From the NCBI GenBank assembly GCA_905200315.1, contig CAJKKA010000003.1:1-45701 (forward strand): DNA of 45,701 bases, in the 5' to 3' direction. A program made the position numbers and the translations under genes. The DNA is from an uncultured Clostridium sp. (GTDB taxonomy: Bacteria > Bacillota_A > Clostridia > TANB77 > CAG-508). Below the pieces are notes generated by a model, which was not told the origin of the DNA, did not search any database, and saw nothing but the letters and a program-made list of their open reading frames with translations. Shown one piece after another: positions 16,294 through 23,960 of the stretch; position 1 is the stretch's first letter, and each line of letters begins with the position of its first letter.

Positions 16294-17790
16294 TTAATGT
16301 ACTTTATATGTATCTGAAGATAATAACTCTGTACTTACTACTTCTCCATTTAACTTTAATTGTCTATATGCTTTAGATTTTATTGCCGTTTTTGTTTTGC
16401 TAATAACATTTGCCCATACATTAACTTCATATTCTGTTTCTTCTTTTAGTCCATATATTTGGAAATTACATATTCCTTTATCTACTGAGCATTGTATTTT
16501 TATTGGATAACTTCTTGTGTTTTTAAATTGAAAATCTATTGAACCATATACAACTGTTGCATCTAATCCTGCTCCTGCATATGATGGCACAAATTGGTGG
16601 TTTCTTCTTTCTACTATTTCTAAGTTTGCATATAAAATTGCATTATAAAGTGTAGTAGATACTTGACATATTCCTCCGCCTAGTCCATCTACAACTTCTC
16701 CATTTACATATATTTTTGCTTCTTTGTATCCTGCATCTATTGTTCTTTTCCCTACAACTGTATTGTAAGAAAATACTTCTCCTGGCATTAAAACAGTTCC
16801 ATTTATTTTTTCTGCTGCTAATTTTAAGTTAGTTGTTCTATCTTTTTGAGATTGACTATATTTTGTAGAAAACTCTGAAATTAAATCTGGAAAAGCTTCT
16901 GTTCCTATCATTTTTGTTGTAACTTCTGGAACTGTTACTTTTAGCGGAATTACATATTCCTCTTGTTCTTGCTCTAGCATTGCCTCTGCTTCTTCCATAC
17001 TAATTTTAAAGTCAACTCCATTTTCACTAGGATGTACTGTATATGGGTCTGTTGTATAGTATGCATTTACTGGTTCTTTATATAATTCTTCATGTATTTT
17101 ATTTAAGTCTATTTCTTTTGGTTGTTGTTCTTCTACTTCAATATTAATTTCTTTACCTATAAAGCTTAATTTTTGAATTTCACTTTTACATATATTAAAC
17201 ATTTGACTTTCGCTTACAACATAGCCTTTTCTTCCTTTGGTTACAATCAAATTATTTCCATCTATATAATACGAACTTTGAATTATTGTATCTGGTAATT
17301 CTGCAGTTATTCCAGATATACGTTCTTTTAGAACATCTTCATTTATATTTAAAATTGGATCTATATTTATATTTGAAAACATTGTGTTTAATATTTGTGT
17401 ACCATCTTTAAATATATTTCCTGTTTTTCCTACACTATATGCTGCATTAACTGCAGCTTCCACATCAAAAGTTGCTTCTAATTGTTCTAAACTTATTTCT
17501 GTTCTGTATTCATTATGAACAAGTACTAAACTATCATCCATATATTCTTCAAGATTTTTATTTACTTTCGTAATAGCCTCTTGCTTAGTTAGTCCTGATA
17601 CATTAATATTTTTTATATATATACCTGAAATTATTCTATCGTTATTAGAATTAAAAACAACAATAGCAAGCAATATTGCAGATACCATTATAAATAATAT
17701 AATAAATACAATTCCTATTATTTTATAAGCTTCTGAATCTTTTGGTTCATAAATTGGCTCTTGAAAATCATCTTGTTTAATATCGGGCAT
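16294..17790 (-). CDS. VanW/YoaR family membrane-anchored wall protein
   Basis: 498-aa protein. An acidic cytoplasmic N-terminus (MPDIKQDDFQEPIYEPKDSE) is followed by one membrane segment around residues 23-46, then YoaR-type peptidoglycan-binding-like repeats (SGLTKQEAITKVNKNLEEYM) and the VanW domain in the C-terminal half (GEVFSYNTVVGKRT, GLGGGICQVSTTLYNAILYA, ERRNHQFVPSY). Function is unknown; VanW was named from vancomycin-resistance clusters but most members are housekeeping wall proteins. It has a consensus promoter at 17864-17892 and heads the pth-rng-rimO transcript. Confidence 0.88.
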   Translation of the reverse strand: MPDIKQDDFQEPIYEPKDSEAYKIIGIVFIILFIMVSAILLAIVVFNSNNDRIISGIYIKNINVSGLTKQEAITKVNKNLEEYMDDSLVLVHNEYRTEISLEQLEATFDVEAAVNAAYSVGKTGNIFKDGTQILNTMFSNINIDPILNINEDVLKERISGITAELPDTIIQSSYYIDGNNLIVTKGRKGYVVSESQMFNICKSEIQKLSFIGKEINIEVEEQQPKEIDLNKIHEELYKEPVNAYYTTDPYTVHPSENGVDFKISMEEAEAMLEQEQEEYVIPLKVTVPEVTTKMIGTEAFPDLISEFSTKYSQSQKDRTTNLKLAAEKINGTVLMPGEVFSYNTVVGKRTIDAGYKEAKIYVNGEVVDGLGGGICQVSTTLYNAILYANLEIVERRNHQFVPSYAGAGLDATVVYGSIDFQFKNTRSYPIKIQCSVDKGICNFQIYGLKEETEYEVNVWANVISKTKTAIKSKAYRQLKLNGEVVSTELLSSDTYKVH

Positions 17791-17863
17791 TAATAATTCT
17801 CCTTACTATTGTTTTTACTTCATTCTATTTCTATATTTATTATTTTATTATAAAACTTGCGCA

Positions 17864-17892
17864 ATTATATCATAGTTTACATATTTGTTCAA
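17864..17892 (-). promoter_or_regulatory. Sigma-A promoter for vanW-pth-rng
   Basis: TTGAAC (17887-17892), 17-bp spacer, TATAAT (17864-17869), just past the terminator of the Csx3 operon. Confidence 0.7.
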
Positions 17893-17903
17893 CAAAAAAA
17901 TTT

Positions 17904-17932
17904 AAAAGACACGAGTTTTCCCCGTGTCTTTT
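17904..17932 (-). terminator. Terminator of the Csx3 operon
   Basis: 10-bp perfect stem AAAAGACACG/CGTGTCTTTT with a 9-base loop, followed on the minus strand by a T-rich run. It is 7 bp after the stop of the tandem Csx3 gene. Confidence 0.8.
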
Positions 17933-17939
17933 TGCTATT

Positions 17940-18632
17940 TTATCTTTCTTGTTCTTTTCCTTTTTTGTTTTCTTCTAATTCTTCTTTTATTTCTTCTTTT
18001 CCTAGTGGGTCTTTTGTTAAATCTCCTAGTTTCTTTTCTCTACTATGAGTAATTGAACATGTATATCCTGTTCCAGGTTGATTTAAAGATACACTACTAT
18101 TTGTATGTGCATATGATTCTGCTATAGATACTGTTAAATAGTTTGGACCTCTTCCTGAAAGATATACTGCTTTTCCTTGTGCTACTTCTGGTACAACTAC
18201 TTTTGATAAATTATTTTCATCGTATGTTGTTATTCCTTCTGGTAAGTCCATTTCGTATTCTACTAATACACTATTTCCTTTTTCTGTAACATTAAATTTT
18301 ACTTCTCCATCTGGATTTTGCTTTCCATGTTTTAAAGCTCCTACTGGAACGTCTTTTCCTATTTGTGGTACATATACATTAACTGAACATGGGTGTACAA
18401 TATGTGTAAACGCTGAAACAAGCCATGCTGGTGCTGGTCCATCTATTCTTACTGTTTTTCCTTCTCCTGATAAATGTTTAATTTTTTCTACTGCTTTTAA
18501 TAAGTTTTCTTGGTCCCATACAACTTGTTCAACCTCTCTTCCATTAGGTAGTGTTCTTTTTTGTGGTTTTATTCCTAGTTCTTCTGCTAATTTGTTTGTA
18601 TTAATTGTAACAACTTCTTGATTTTCTTCCAT
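17940..18632 (-). CDS. Stand-alone tandem Csx3-like protein
   Basis: 230-aa protein with two Csx3-like segments. Segment 1 (about residues 52-103) contains VRIDGPAPAWLVSAFTHIVH then PCSVNVYVPQIGKDVPVGAL. Segment 2 (about 152-206) contains VYLSGRGPNYLTVSIAESYA then QPGTGYTCSITHS and LGDL. These match the Csx3 pattern G(R)GPxWLxxAxxHxxHP followed by a DPR-G strand, as known from the type III CRISPR ring nuclease Csx3/Crn3. Here DPR is replaced by QPGxG in segment 2. Its whole length aligns with the C-terminal part of the ATPase-Csx3 gene at 20118-21560. It is cytoplasmic with a charged tail. The ribosome site AGGAGGT overlaps the previous stop, implying translational coupling. Enzyme activity is unproven. 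Confidence 0.7.
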   Translation of the reverse strand: MEENQEVVTINTNKLAEELGIKPQKRTLPNGREVEQVVWDQENLLKAVEKIKHLSGEGKTVRIDGPAPAWLVSAFTHIVHPCSVNVYVPQIGKDVPVGALKHGKQNPDGEVKFNVTEKGNSVLVEYEMDLPEGITTYDENNLSKVVVPEVAQGKAVYLSGRGPNYLTVSIAESYAHTNSSVSLNQPGTGYTCSITHSREKKLGDLTKDPLGKEEIKEELEENKKGKEQER

Positions 18633-18637
18633 TTATG

Positions 18638-19126
18638 TTACCTCCTATTTTTTAAAATATTTTTATTTATAACATAATTTATAAATATAGATAGTTTTTC
18701 CTTTATTAGGTTCGAATAAGATAAAAAATTATAATCTAAAGAATCACATAAATAACCTAAATTTAATAGATTTTCGTCAAAATTTAAATCTGTTATAATT
18801 ATTTCATCGTTGTTATTAAACATTCTTTTATCGATTATTTCTTCAACATTAAATTCTAGAAATTCTTTGCCTTCTATATTGTTTTTAAAAATTTCACTAT
18901 TTTCTTTTACCAATATATCTGCAACATTATTATTTATATCTGAAACAATATATCTAAAATAATTAATTCCTGTTTCTTTTTTTAGATACTCAATTAATTT
19001 TTCTGTTATATATTTTTTGTTTTGATATAAAATTTTCCTTATACAATTTAATGCTTTTTTATCTTGTTCTAGTTTTAATAAAGTAACAGATTCCATTTCT
19101 AAAACCTTTTTATATGATTCAACCAT
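18638..19126 (-). CDS. Unknown 162-aa protein in the Csx3 operon
   Basis: Not recognised. It is predicted soluble and mainly helical, rich in Lys/Asn/Ile/Leu: an N-terminal helical region (KLEQDKKALNCIRKILYQNK), a mixed centre (INYFRYIVSDINNNVADILV), an acidic strand NNNDEIIITDLNFDEN and a hydrophobic C-terminal helix. There is no signal peptide. The C-terminal KNRR codons AGG AGG followed by TAA are themselves the ribosome site of the downstream Csx3 gene. It lies 83 bp after the LysR gene. Context suggests a partner or effector of the Csx3 proteins, which is inference only. Confidence 0.75.
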   Translation of the reverse strand: MVESYKKVLEMESVTLLKLEQDKKALNCIRKILYQNKKYITEKLIEYLKKETGINYFRYIVSDINNNVADILVKENSEIFKNNIEGKEFLEFNVEEIIDKRMFNNNDEIIITDLNFDENLLNLGYLCDSLDYNFLSYSNLIKEKLSIFINYVINKNILKNRR

Positions 19127-19209
19127 TTTTTATCCTTTCTTTAAACTATCTAAACTAATTATAACGCTTTTATTCCTATCTGTAAAATTAATATTTATAA
19201 TAGAAGGTA

Positions 19210-20103
19210 TTAGTTTTGCTTATAATATTGTTTTATTTTTTCTGTTAATTCAATAGTTGCTTTATTACACATATTCTTTTTTAATGTTGCAATTCCATAT
19301 TCTGAAGACATATTATCTATTTTTTTAATTATTGTTATTTTATCAGCTATTTCTTTTATATTTTCAGTATTTGTAAATCCAATTCCAATATCATTTAGAA
19401 CAATATTTTTCATTATTGATGAACTAGAAACTTCATATTTTGAATTTAACTGCAGATTTACATTTTTGCAATACTCATTTAAAATTTCTCTTTTTATTGA
19501 TAATTCTTTTGGTAATATTAATATTGCCTCCTCTAAATCTTTACTCGTCTTTATTGGATGTTCTTTTGCATACTTTTTACTCGCAAAAAAACAATAACTA
19601 GCTTTTTTTAATGGAGTAATTTCTACATTAGAATATTTTTTGTTAGTATATGGCAAATTTAAAACAACAATATCTAATTCACCATTTGCAAGTTTTTGCA
19701 TTAGCTTATCTGTTATTCCACTACTTATTGAGATTTCTATATCTGGATAGCTTTTTACAAATTCTATAAAAGGTTCCATAATTAAGGAAGCAACTAAAGA
19801 GTTTCCTCCTCCTATTCTTATTTTACCTTTTTCTAAATTAATATACTTTGAAAATATATTTTCTGCATTGTTCATAGTTTCAATGCTATCTTTTATATAT
19901 TCATATAAATTTTTCCCTTCTTCTGTTAGTTCTACTCCATTTTTATTTCTATAAAAAACTTTCCCTCCAAGTATATTTTCAAGTTTTTGTATAGACTGTG
20001 TAATTGCTGATTGTGAAATATACATATTTTCAGCGGTTTTTGAAATATTTTTATGTTTTACTACTTCACAAAACACCTTATATAATTCTAAATCTGTATT
20101 CAT
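19210..20103 (-). CDS. LysR-family transcriptional regulator
   Basis: 297-aa LysR-type regulator. The N-terminal winged helix-turn-helix is clear (LELYKVFCEVVKHKNISKTA, YISQSAITQSIQKLENILGG, VFYRNKNGVELTEEGKNLYE). The effector-binding domain runs from about residue 90 (KGKIRIGGGNSLVASLIMEP, GELDIVVLNLP, NIVLNDIGIGF). It lies inside the operon, 14 bp after the ATPase-Csx3 gene, rather than divergent from a target as is common for LysR. It probably autoregulates the operon from the promoter at 21588-21616. The ligand is unknown. Ribosome site AGGAGAAAAAA. Confidence 0.93.
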   Translation of the reverse strand: MNTDLELYKVFCEVVKHKNISKTAENMYISQSAITQSIQKLENILGGKVFYRNKNGVELTEEGKNLYEYIKDSIETMNNAENIFSKYINLEKGKIRIGGGNSLVASLIMEPFIEFVKSYPDIEISISSGITDKLMQKLANGELDIVVLNLPYTNKKYSNVEITPLKKASYCFFASKKYAKEHPIKTSKDLEEAILILPKELSIKREILNEYCKNVNLQLNSKYEVSSSSIMKNIVLNDIGIGFTNTENIKEIADKITIIKKIDNMSSEYGIATLKKNMCNKATIELTEKIKQYYKQN

Positions 20104-20117
20104 TTTTTTCTCCTATT

Positions 20118-21560
20118 TTACTTAAATAATTCAGATTCTGTATTTCCTATAATTGTTTGTTTTACTACTTCTTCTTTTTTTATTTCTTTTGCTTTTACAT
20201 TTTCTTTTAAATTATTTACATATTTTTCTTCTTGTTCTTGAACATTTGCTTTTATACTGTTATCTAAATACTTTTGTTTTTGCTTAATATTAGCAATTAT
20301 TTTTAATAATATATTTTGTTTTTTATATTCCTGTGGCAATTTATTATTTTCTCTCTTATCCTCAAAATATCTGTTAATGTCTATTCCATCAATACCATCT
20401 ACAATTTTTCCTAAATCTTTTTCTTTATTTGAGGATATACAAGTAAAGCCTTTTCCTGGTTGAAAAGTAAAAACACTTTCTACATTATAACTACTACTAA
20501 TAGAAGCTAATAACCATAACGGCATTCTTCCAGATAAGTATAAATTTTTAGTTTTCTTTATTTGCGGAATTTCACATTTTTCATAATCTTCTAAAGTATA
20601 TTGTTCTTTATTAATATCAATATCTATAAATGCATTTTTTTTATTTTCTATAATGTTAAAAGCTAAACCTTCTGTTTGTTTTATTCCTCTTTTTGTTTTT
20701 AACTCTTTTATTGGAATATATTGTTTTGAACGTATATCATAAGTACTTATGTTTTTAACACCCTTATCTTTGACAGTTTTTGCCATAGTACATAGGGCAA
20801 AATTTGCTCTTACTCCATTTATTCTTACATCATCTTTTTCTTTTACTTTTTCTTGAATAGCCTTATGTATTTTTGGAATTGCATTTTCATTCCATCTTAC
20901 TTTCTTTATTGTTATTCCATTTTCTGTTTCAATTTCTTTACCATATCCTAATTCAAATCCTAGTTCTGTGTCATCTATATATACTCCAGAAATTTTTTTA
21001 TCCTCTTTTGGTTCTTTTTCTGTATATTTACTTTTTTCCACAATATCTGAAGCTAAGGCTTTTATAACAGAAGAATTCTCTAATATTTCCCCTCTTTCTA
21101 GCCCAGTTATTTTTCCTTGAAAGTATGGTTCTCTAGAATATATCTCTTCATTTCCTTCTAAGCTAGAATCTATGCACCCAATGCAATTCAATCCATTTTT
21201 TTCGCCAAATTTTAGCCATTCGCTTTTTTTCTCTTTATCGCTACTAAGTACAACAAAACTATCGCAATGTTTAAATACTTTTTCATTTTCTTTAGACATT
21301 ACACCACCAACATCAACTAGCACAATCTTATTAGTTTGATTATCAATTGCATTACAAGCATTTTCTATAAATTCTTTAGTAAATTTTCCCTTTTTTCTTA
21401 CTATACTTGTTTCTTGTTGATTTTTATTATTACTCCAAGTTCCTTCTCCATCTGGACAAGCTCTTATAATTGTATATGCATCTGTTGGTAATTTATCTAT
21501 TAAATTTGCAATAAATACACTTTTACCTGAATGAGGTGGACCACAAAAAACTATTTTCAT
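20118..21560 (-). CDS. P-loop ATPase fused to tandem Csx3-like domains
   Basis: 480-aa fusion. Residues 1-175 form a P-loop NTPase: Walker A GPPHSGKS (7-14), IIRACPDGEGTW, the VRKKGKFTKEF region and Walker B KIVLVDVGG (78-86). This matches the AAA domain I know from CRISPR-associated AAA-Csx3 fusions. Residues about 190-395 parallel the stand-alone 230-aa protein: KKVRWNENAI, VRINGVRANFALCTMA (Csx3-like segment 1), then YLSGRMPLWLLASISSSY and QPGKGFTCISS...DLGKI (segment 2). A Lys/Glu-rich coiled-coil tail follows (about 415-480). The Csx3 DPR motif is replaced by QPG. It is the first gene after a strong promoter. No cas genes or array are visible nearby. Confidence 0.78.
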   Translation of the reverse strand: MKIVFCGPPHSGKSVFIANLIDKLPTDAYTIIRACPDGEGTWSNNKNQQETSIVRKKGKFTKEFIENACNAIDNQTNKIVLVDVGGVMSKENEKVFKHCDSFVVLSSDKEKKSEWLKFGEKNGLNCIGCIDSSLEGNEEIYSREPYFQGKITGLERGEILENSSVIKALASDIVEKSKYTEKEPKEDKKISGVYIDDTELGFELGYGKEIETENGITIKKVRWNENAIPKIHKAIQEKVKEKDDVRINGVRANFALCTMAKTVKDKGVKNISTYDIRSKQYIPIKELKTKRGIKQTEGLAFNIIENKKNAFIDIDINKEQYTLEDYEKCEIPQIKKTKNLYLSGRMPLWLLASISSSYNVESVFTFQPGKGFTCISSNKEKDLGKIVDGIDGIDINRYFEDKRENNKLPQEYKKQNILLKIIANIKQKQKYLDNSIKANVQEQEEKYVNNLKENVKAKEIKKEEVVKQTIIGNTESELFK

Positions 21561-21587
21561 TTACTATCTCCTACTTATATTATAAAT

Positions 21588-21616
21588 ATGATATAGAAAA
21601 AGCAAAAATATGTCAA
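21588..21616 (-). promoter_or_regulatory. Sigma-A promoter of the Csx3 operon
   Basis: TTGACA (21611-21616), exactly 17 bp, TATCAT (21588-21593), about 28 bp before the ATG of the ATPase-Csx3 gene. It is the only clear promoter found for the four-gene operon. Confidence 0.75.
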
Positions 21617-21649
21617 TGATTTTGATTTAAATACATTATATAATAAAAA

Positions 21650-21690
21650 TTGGCCTCCGCCCCTACATTTAAACTAGAAATTTTCTATAA
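21650..21690 (+). repeat. REP-like remnant (right arm only)
   Basis: GGCCTCCGCCCCTACATTTAA plus a following AGAAATTTTCTATAAAAAG tail matches the right half and tail of the copy at 34595-34660 (CCGCCCCTACATCTAAAT, AGAAATTTCCTGTAAGAC). The left arm is lost. Confidence 0.55.
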
Positions 21691-21696
21691 AAAGCA

Positions 21697-21728
21697 AAAA
21701 AAGATACGACAAACTTCGTACCTTTTTT
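21697..21728 (-). terminator. Terminator after tRNA-Arg
   Basis: 13-bp stem with one mismatch (21697-21709 with 21716-21728) and a 6-base loop; the A-rich arm gives a minus-strand T-run. It lies 12 bp past the 3' end of tRNA-Arg. Confidence 0.7.
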
Positions 21729-21740
21729 TACAAATATTTA

Positions 21741-21817
<77 letters not shown>

Positions 21818-21910
21818 ATGTCTACCTCAAATGCAGTTTATATAATACCATTTATTTTATAATCTGTCAATAGTTTTAACTACATTTTTCCTTATATTTT
21901 TATCCAGTAT

Positions 21911-22026
21911 TTATCCACAAAGTTTTCCACATTATCCACTATTTATTTTCTCCTTAAAATTAATGAATTTCCCTTATGAAAAAATGTTCTGTGGATTTCA
22001 AGTGACATTATTCCACATTATTCACA
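21911..22026. promoter_or_regulatory. Cluster of DnaA-box-like sites
   Basis: Within ~115 bp lie TTATCCACA (21911-21919, consensus DnaA box), TTTTCCACA (21923-21931), TTATCCACT (21932-21940), AAATCCACA on the minus strand (21990-21998), TATTCCACA (22009-22017) and TTATTCACA (22018-22026, matches TTATNCACA). Very AT-rich DNA follows to ~22120. It may be a DnaA titration or regulatory site. A true oriC is less likely because dnaA, dnaN and a switch of gene strand are absent. Confidence 0.5.
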
Positions 22027-22120
22027 AATTGCAAACAGGTATTTAACTTTAAAAAATAAAATATAAATATTTAACAATTACTAATATATTTGCTTGTTAC
22101 ATTAATCTTATGCAAATATT

Positions 22121-22139
22121 AAAAGCGACCAATGGTCGC
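22121..22139 (-). terminator. Terminator of the M18 aminopeptidase gene
   Basis: Stem GCGACC/GGTCGC (22125-22139) with a 3-base loop, followed on the minus strand by TTTTAATATTTG. It is 26 bp past the stop. Confidence 0.65.
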
Positions 22140-22165
22140 CTTTACATTATTTAATTCTATTAATA

Positions 22166-23575
22166 TTAATTTCTATAAAATGCCTCATATGCTCTGTGTG
22201 CTGTGTATAAATCAAATTTGCTTGTTACTTCGTATGGTGCATGCATAGATAACACTGGAACTCCACAGTCTATTACATCCATTCCTTTGTCTGCTAGAAT
22301 ATAGGCTATTGTTCCGCCTCCTCCTAGGTCTACTTTTCCTAATTCTGATATTTGATATTTTATATTGTTGGCTTCAAATATTCTTCTTACTTCTGCTACA
22401 AATTCTGCATTTGCATCTGATGCTCCAGATTTTCCTCTTGCTCCTGTGTATTTATTCATACATATTCCATGGCCTATATATGATGCATTATTTTTTTCAG
22501 AAACACTTGCATATATTGGGTCAAATCCCGCATCTACATCTGCAGATAACATTTTAGATTTTGCATATACTTTTTGTAATAAATTTGGTTTGTTTTCGTT
22601 TGTTTTATTTAATAATTCTGATACAAAATAGTCAAACATTTGAGATTCCATACCTGTGTTTCCCATACTTCCTATTTCTTCTTTATCTGCTATTAAACAC
22701 ACTGCTGTTTTTGTAGGATTTTCTATCTTCATTAAAGCTGTTAAAGATGCAAATACACATATTTTATCATCTTGACCATATGCTGCTACCATACTTTGGT
22801 CTAATCCCATTGTTCTTGCTTTGAATGCTGGTACTATTTCTAATTCTGAACTCATAAAATCTACTTCTGTTATTCCATATTTCATATTTAATAAATTTAA
22901 AATATTTAGTTTTACTTTTTCTGCTACTTTAGTTTCTTCATCTCCATATGGAATGCTTCCTATAAGTAGGTTTAAAGCCTCTCCTTCTATGGCATTGTTT
23001 AATTTTTTAGTCATTTGCTCTTGTGCTAAATGTGGTAATAAATCTGTTATTGTAAATATTGGATCACTTTCACTTTCTCCTATTGAAATAGTTGTTTTTT
23101 CTCCGTTTGGTTTAACAATAACTCCATGTATTGCAAGTGGAATTGTTGTCCATTGATATTTTTTTATTCCACCATAATAATGTGTTTTTAAATATGCTAG
23201 TCCACCATCTTCGTATAAAGGATTTGGTTTTAAATCTAATCTTGGAGAATCTGCATGCGCTCCTATAACATTTAAACCATTTTCTAATTTTTCTGTACCA
23301 ATTATGGCTAAATACATTGCTTTTTCTCTATTTACAAAATAAACTTTATCACCTGCTTTTAATTCTTGCATTGTTTCTAAGTTTTTAAAACCATTTTTCT
23401 CTGCAATTTCTTTACTTTCTGCGACAATTTCCCTTTCTGTTTTTCCTTTGTTCAAAAAATTAATATATTCATCTGCATATTTGAATATATTATCCTTCTC
23501 CTCTTGGCTAGCTTTTACCCAACCATCTTCTCTAATATTAAAAAGTTTCTTTCTAAGTTCTTCTGCTTCGTTCAT
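22166..23575 (-). CDS. apeA: M18 family aminopeptidase (aspartyl/leucyl type)
   Basis: 469-aa cytoplasmic metallo-aminopeptidase that removes N-terminal residues from peptides. The binuclear zinc ligands are visible: His in IGAHADSPRLD, Asp in LSADVDAGFDP, the bridging Asp and the Glu pair in DKEEIGS, and His in VLSMHAPYEV. GLDQSMVAAYGQDDK and GGGGTIAYILADKG are other family blocks. Length is typical. The ribosome site AAGGAGGTAATTTA precedes ATG 23575. It is monocistronic between the DnaA-box region and the surface-protein cassette. Confidence 0.94.
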   Translation of the reverse strand: MNEAEELRKKLFNIREDGWVKASQEEKDNIFKYADEYINFLNKGKTEREIVAESKEIAEKNGFKNLETMQELKAGDKVYFVNREKAMYLAIIGTEKLENGLNVIGAHADSPRLDLKPNPLYEDGGLAYLKTHYYGGIKKYQWTTIPLAIHGVIVKPNGEKTTISIGESESDPIFTITDLLPHLAQEQMTKKLNNAIEGEALNLLIGSIPYGDEETKVAEKVKLNILNLLNMKYGITEVDFMSSELEIVPAFKARTMGLDQSMVAAYGQDDKICVFASLTALMKIENPTKTAVCLIADKEEIGSMGNTGMESQMFDYFVSELLNKTNENKPNLLQKVYAKSKMLSADVDAGFDPIYASVSEKNNASYIGHGICMNKYTGARGKSGASDANAEFVAEVRRIFEANNIKYQISELGKVDLGGGGTIAYILADKGMDVIDCGVPVLSMHAPYEVTSKFDLYTAHRAYEAFYRN

Positions 23576-23762
23576 TAAATTACCTCCTTAGTTTTTTCTT
23601 AGTATATCACTAATATCCCAAATTTACTATTATTTTTAAATTTTTTTGCAGACAAATTTTTTATCTTCTTGACAACTGTTTTTTGTGTATATTTATAAAT
23701 CTATAATCTCCAACTTCCAACATCTAACATCTTACATCCACAAAAAATATAAAAAGGCATAA

Positions 23763-23790
23763 TGGTCGACAGGGACGTCGACCACTACAT
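23763..23790 (+). repeat. REP-like palindrome, copy 5
   Basis: Perfect stem TGGTCGAC/GTCGACCA (23763-23770 with 23777-23784), loop AGGGAC, then CTACATT. It has the same design as copies 1-4 but a different stem sequence and no TTTGACG tail. It sits just outside the left cassette repeat. Confidence 0.75.
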
Positions 23791-23814
23791 TCTCATACAA
23801 TATAAAATTGTCCT

Positions 23815-23957
23815 GAAAATTATTTTCAACCTGTCCCAGAAGTGACAAAAAATGTAACTTTGGGACAGACCCAAATGCGACAAAAGTTGTAACTTTGGGT
23901 CTGTCCCTTAATGCGACAAAATGTCGGCTGGGGGTCTGTCCCCTGACCGACATTTTG
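23815..23957 (+). repeat. Left inverted repeat of the cassette
   Basis: It begins GAAAATTATTTTCAACCTGT and continues with about three degenerate ~35-bp units, each containing a GGGACAGACCC or GGGTCTGTCCC core and a TGTAACTTTGGG or TGTCGGCTGGGG block. Adjacent opposite cores form a 14-bp stem hairpin. It is matched in inverse orientation at 35472-35579 and ends 3 bp from the stop of the adjacent surface gene. Confidence 0.8.
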
Positions 23958-23960
23958 GTT

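Noticed and set aside
21911..22026. Chromosomal oriC
   Set aside because: DnaA boxes are present, but dnaA/dnaN/rpmH and a change of gene strand are not, so it is kept only as a DnaA-box cluster.
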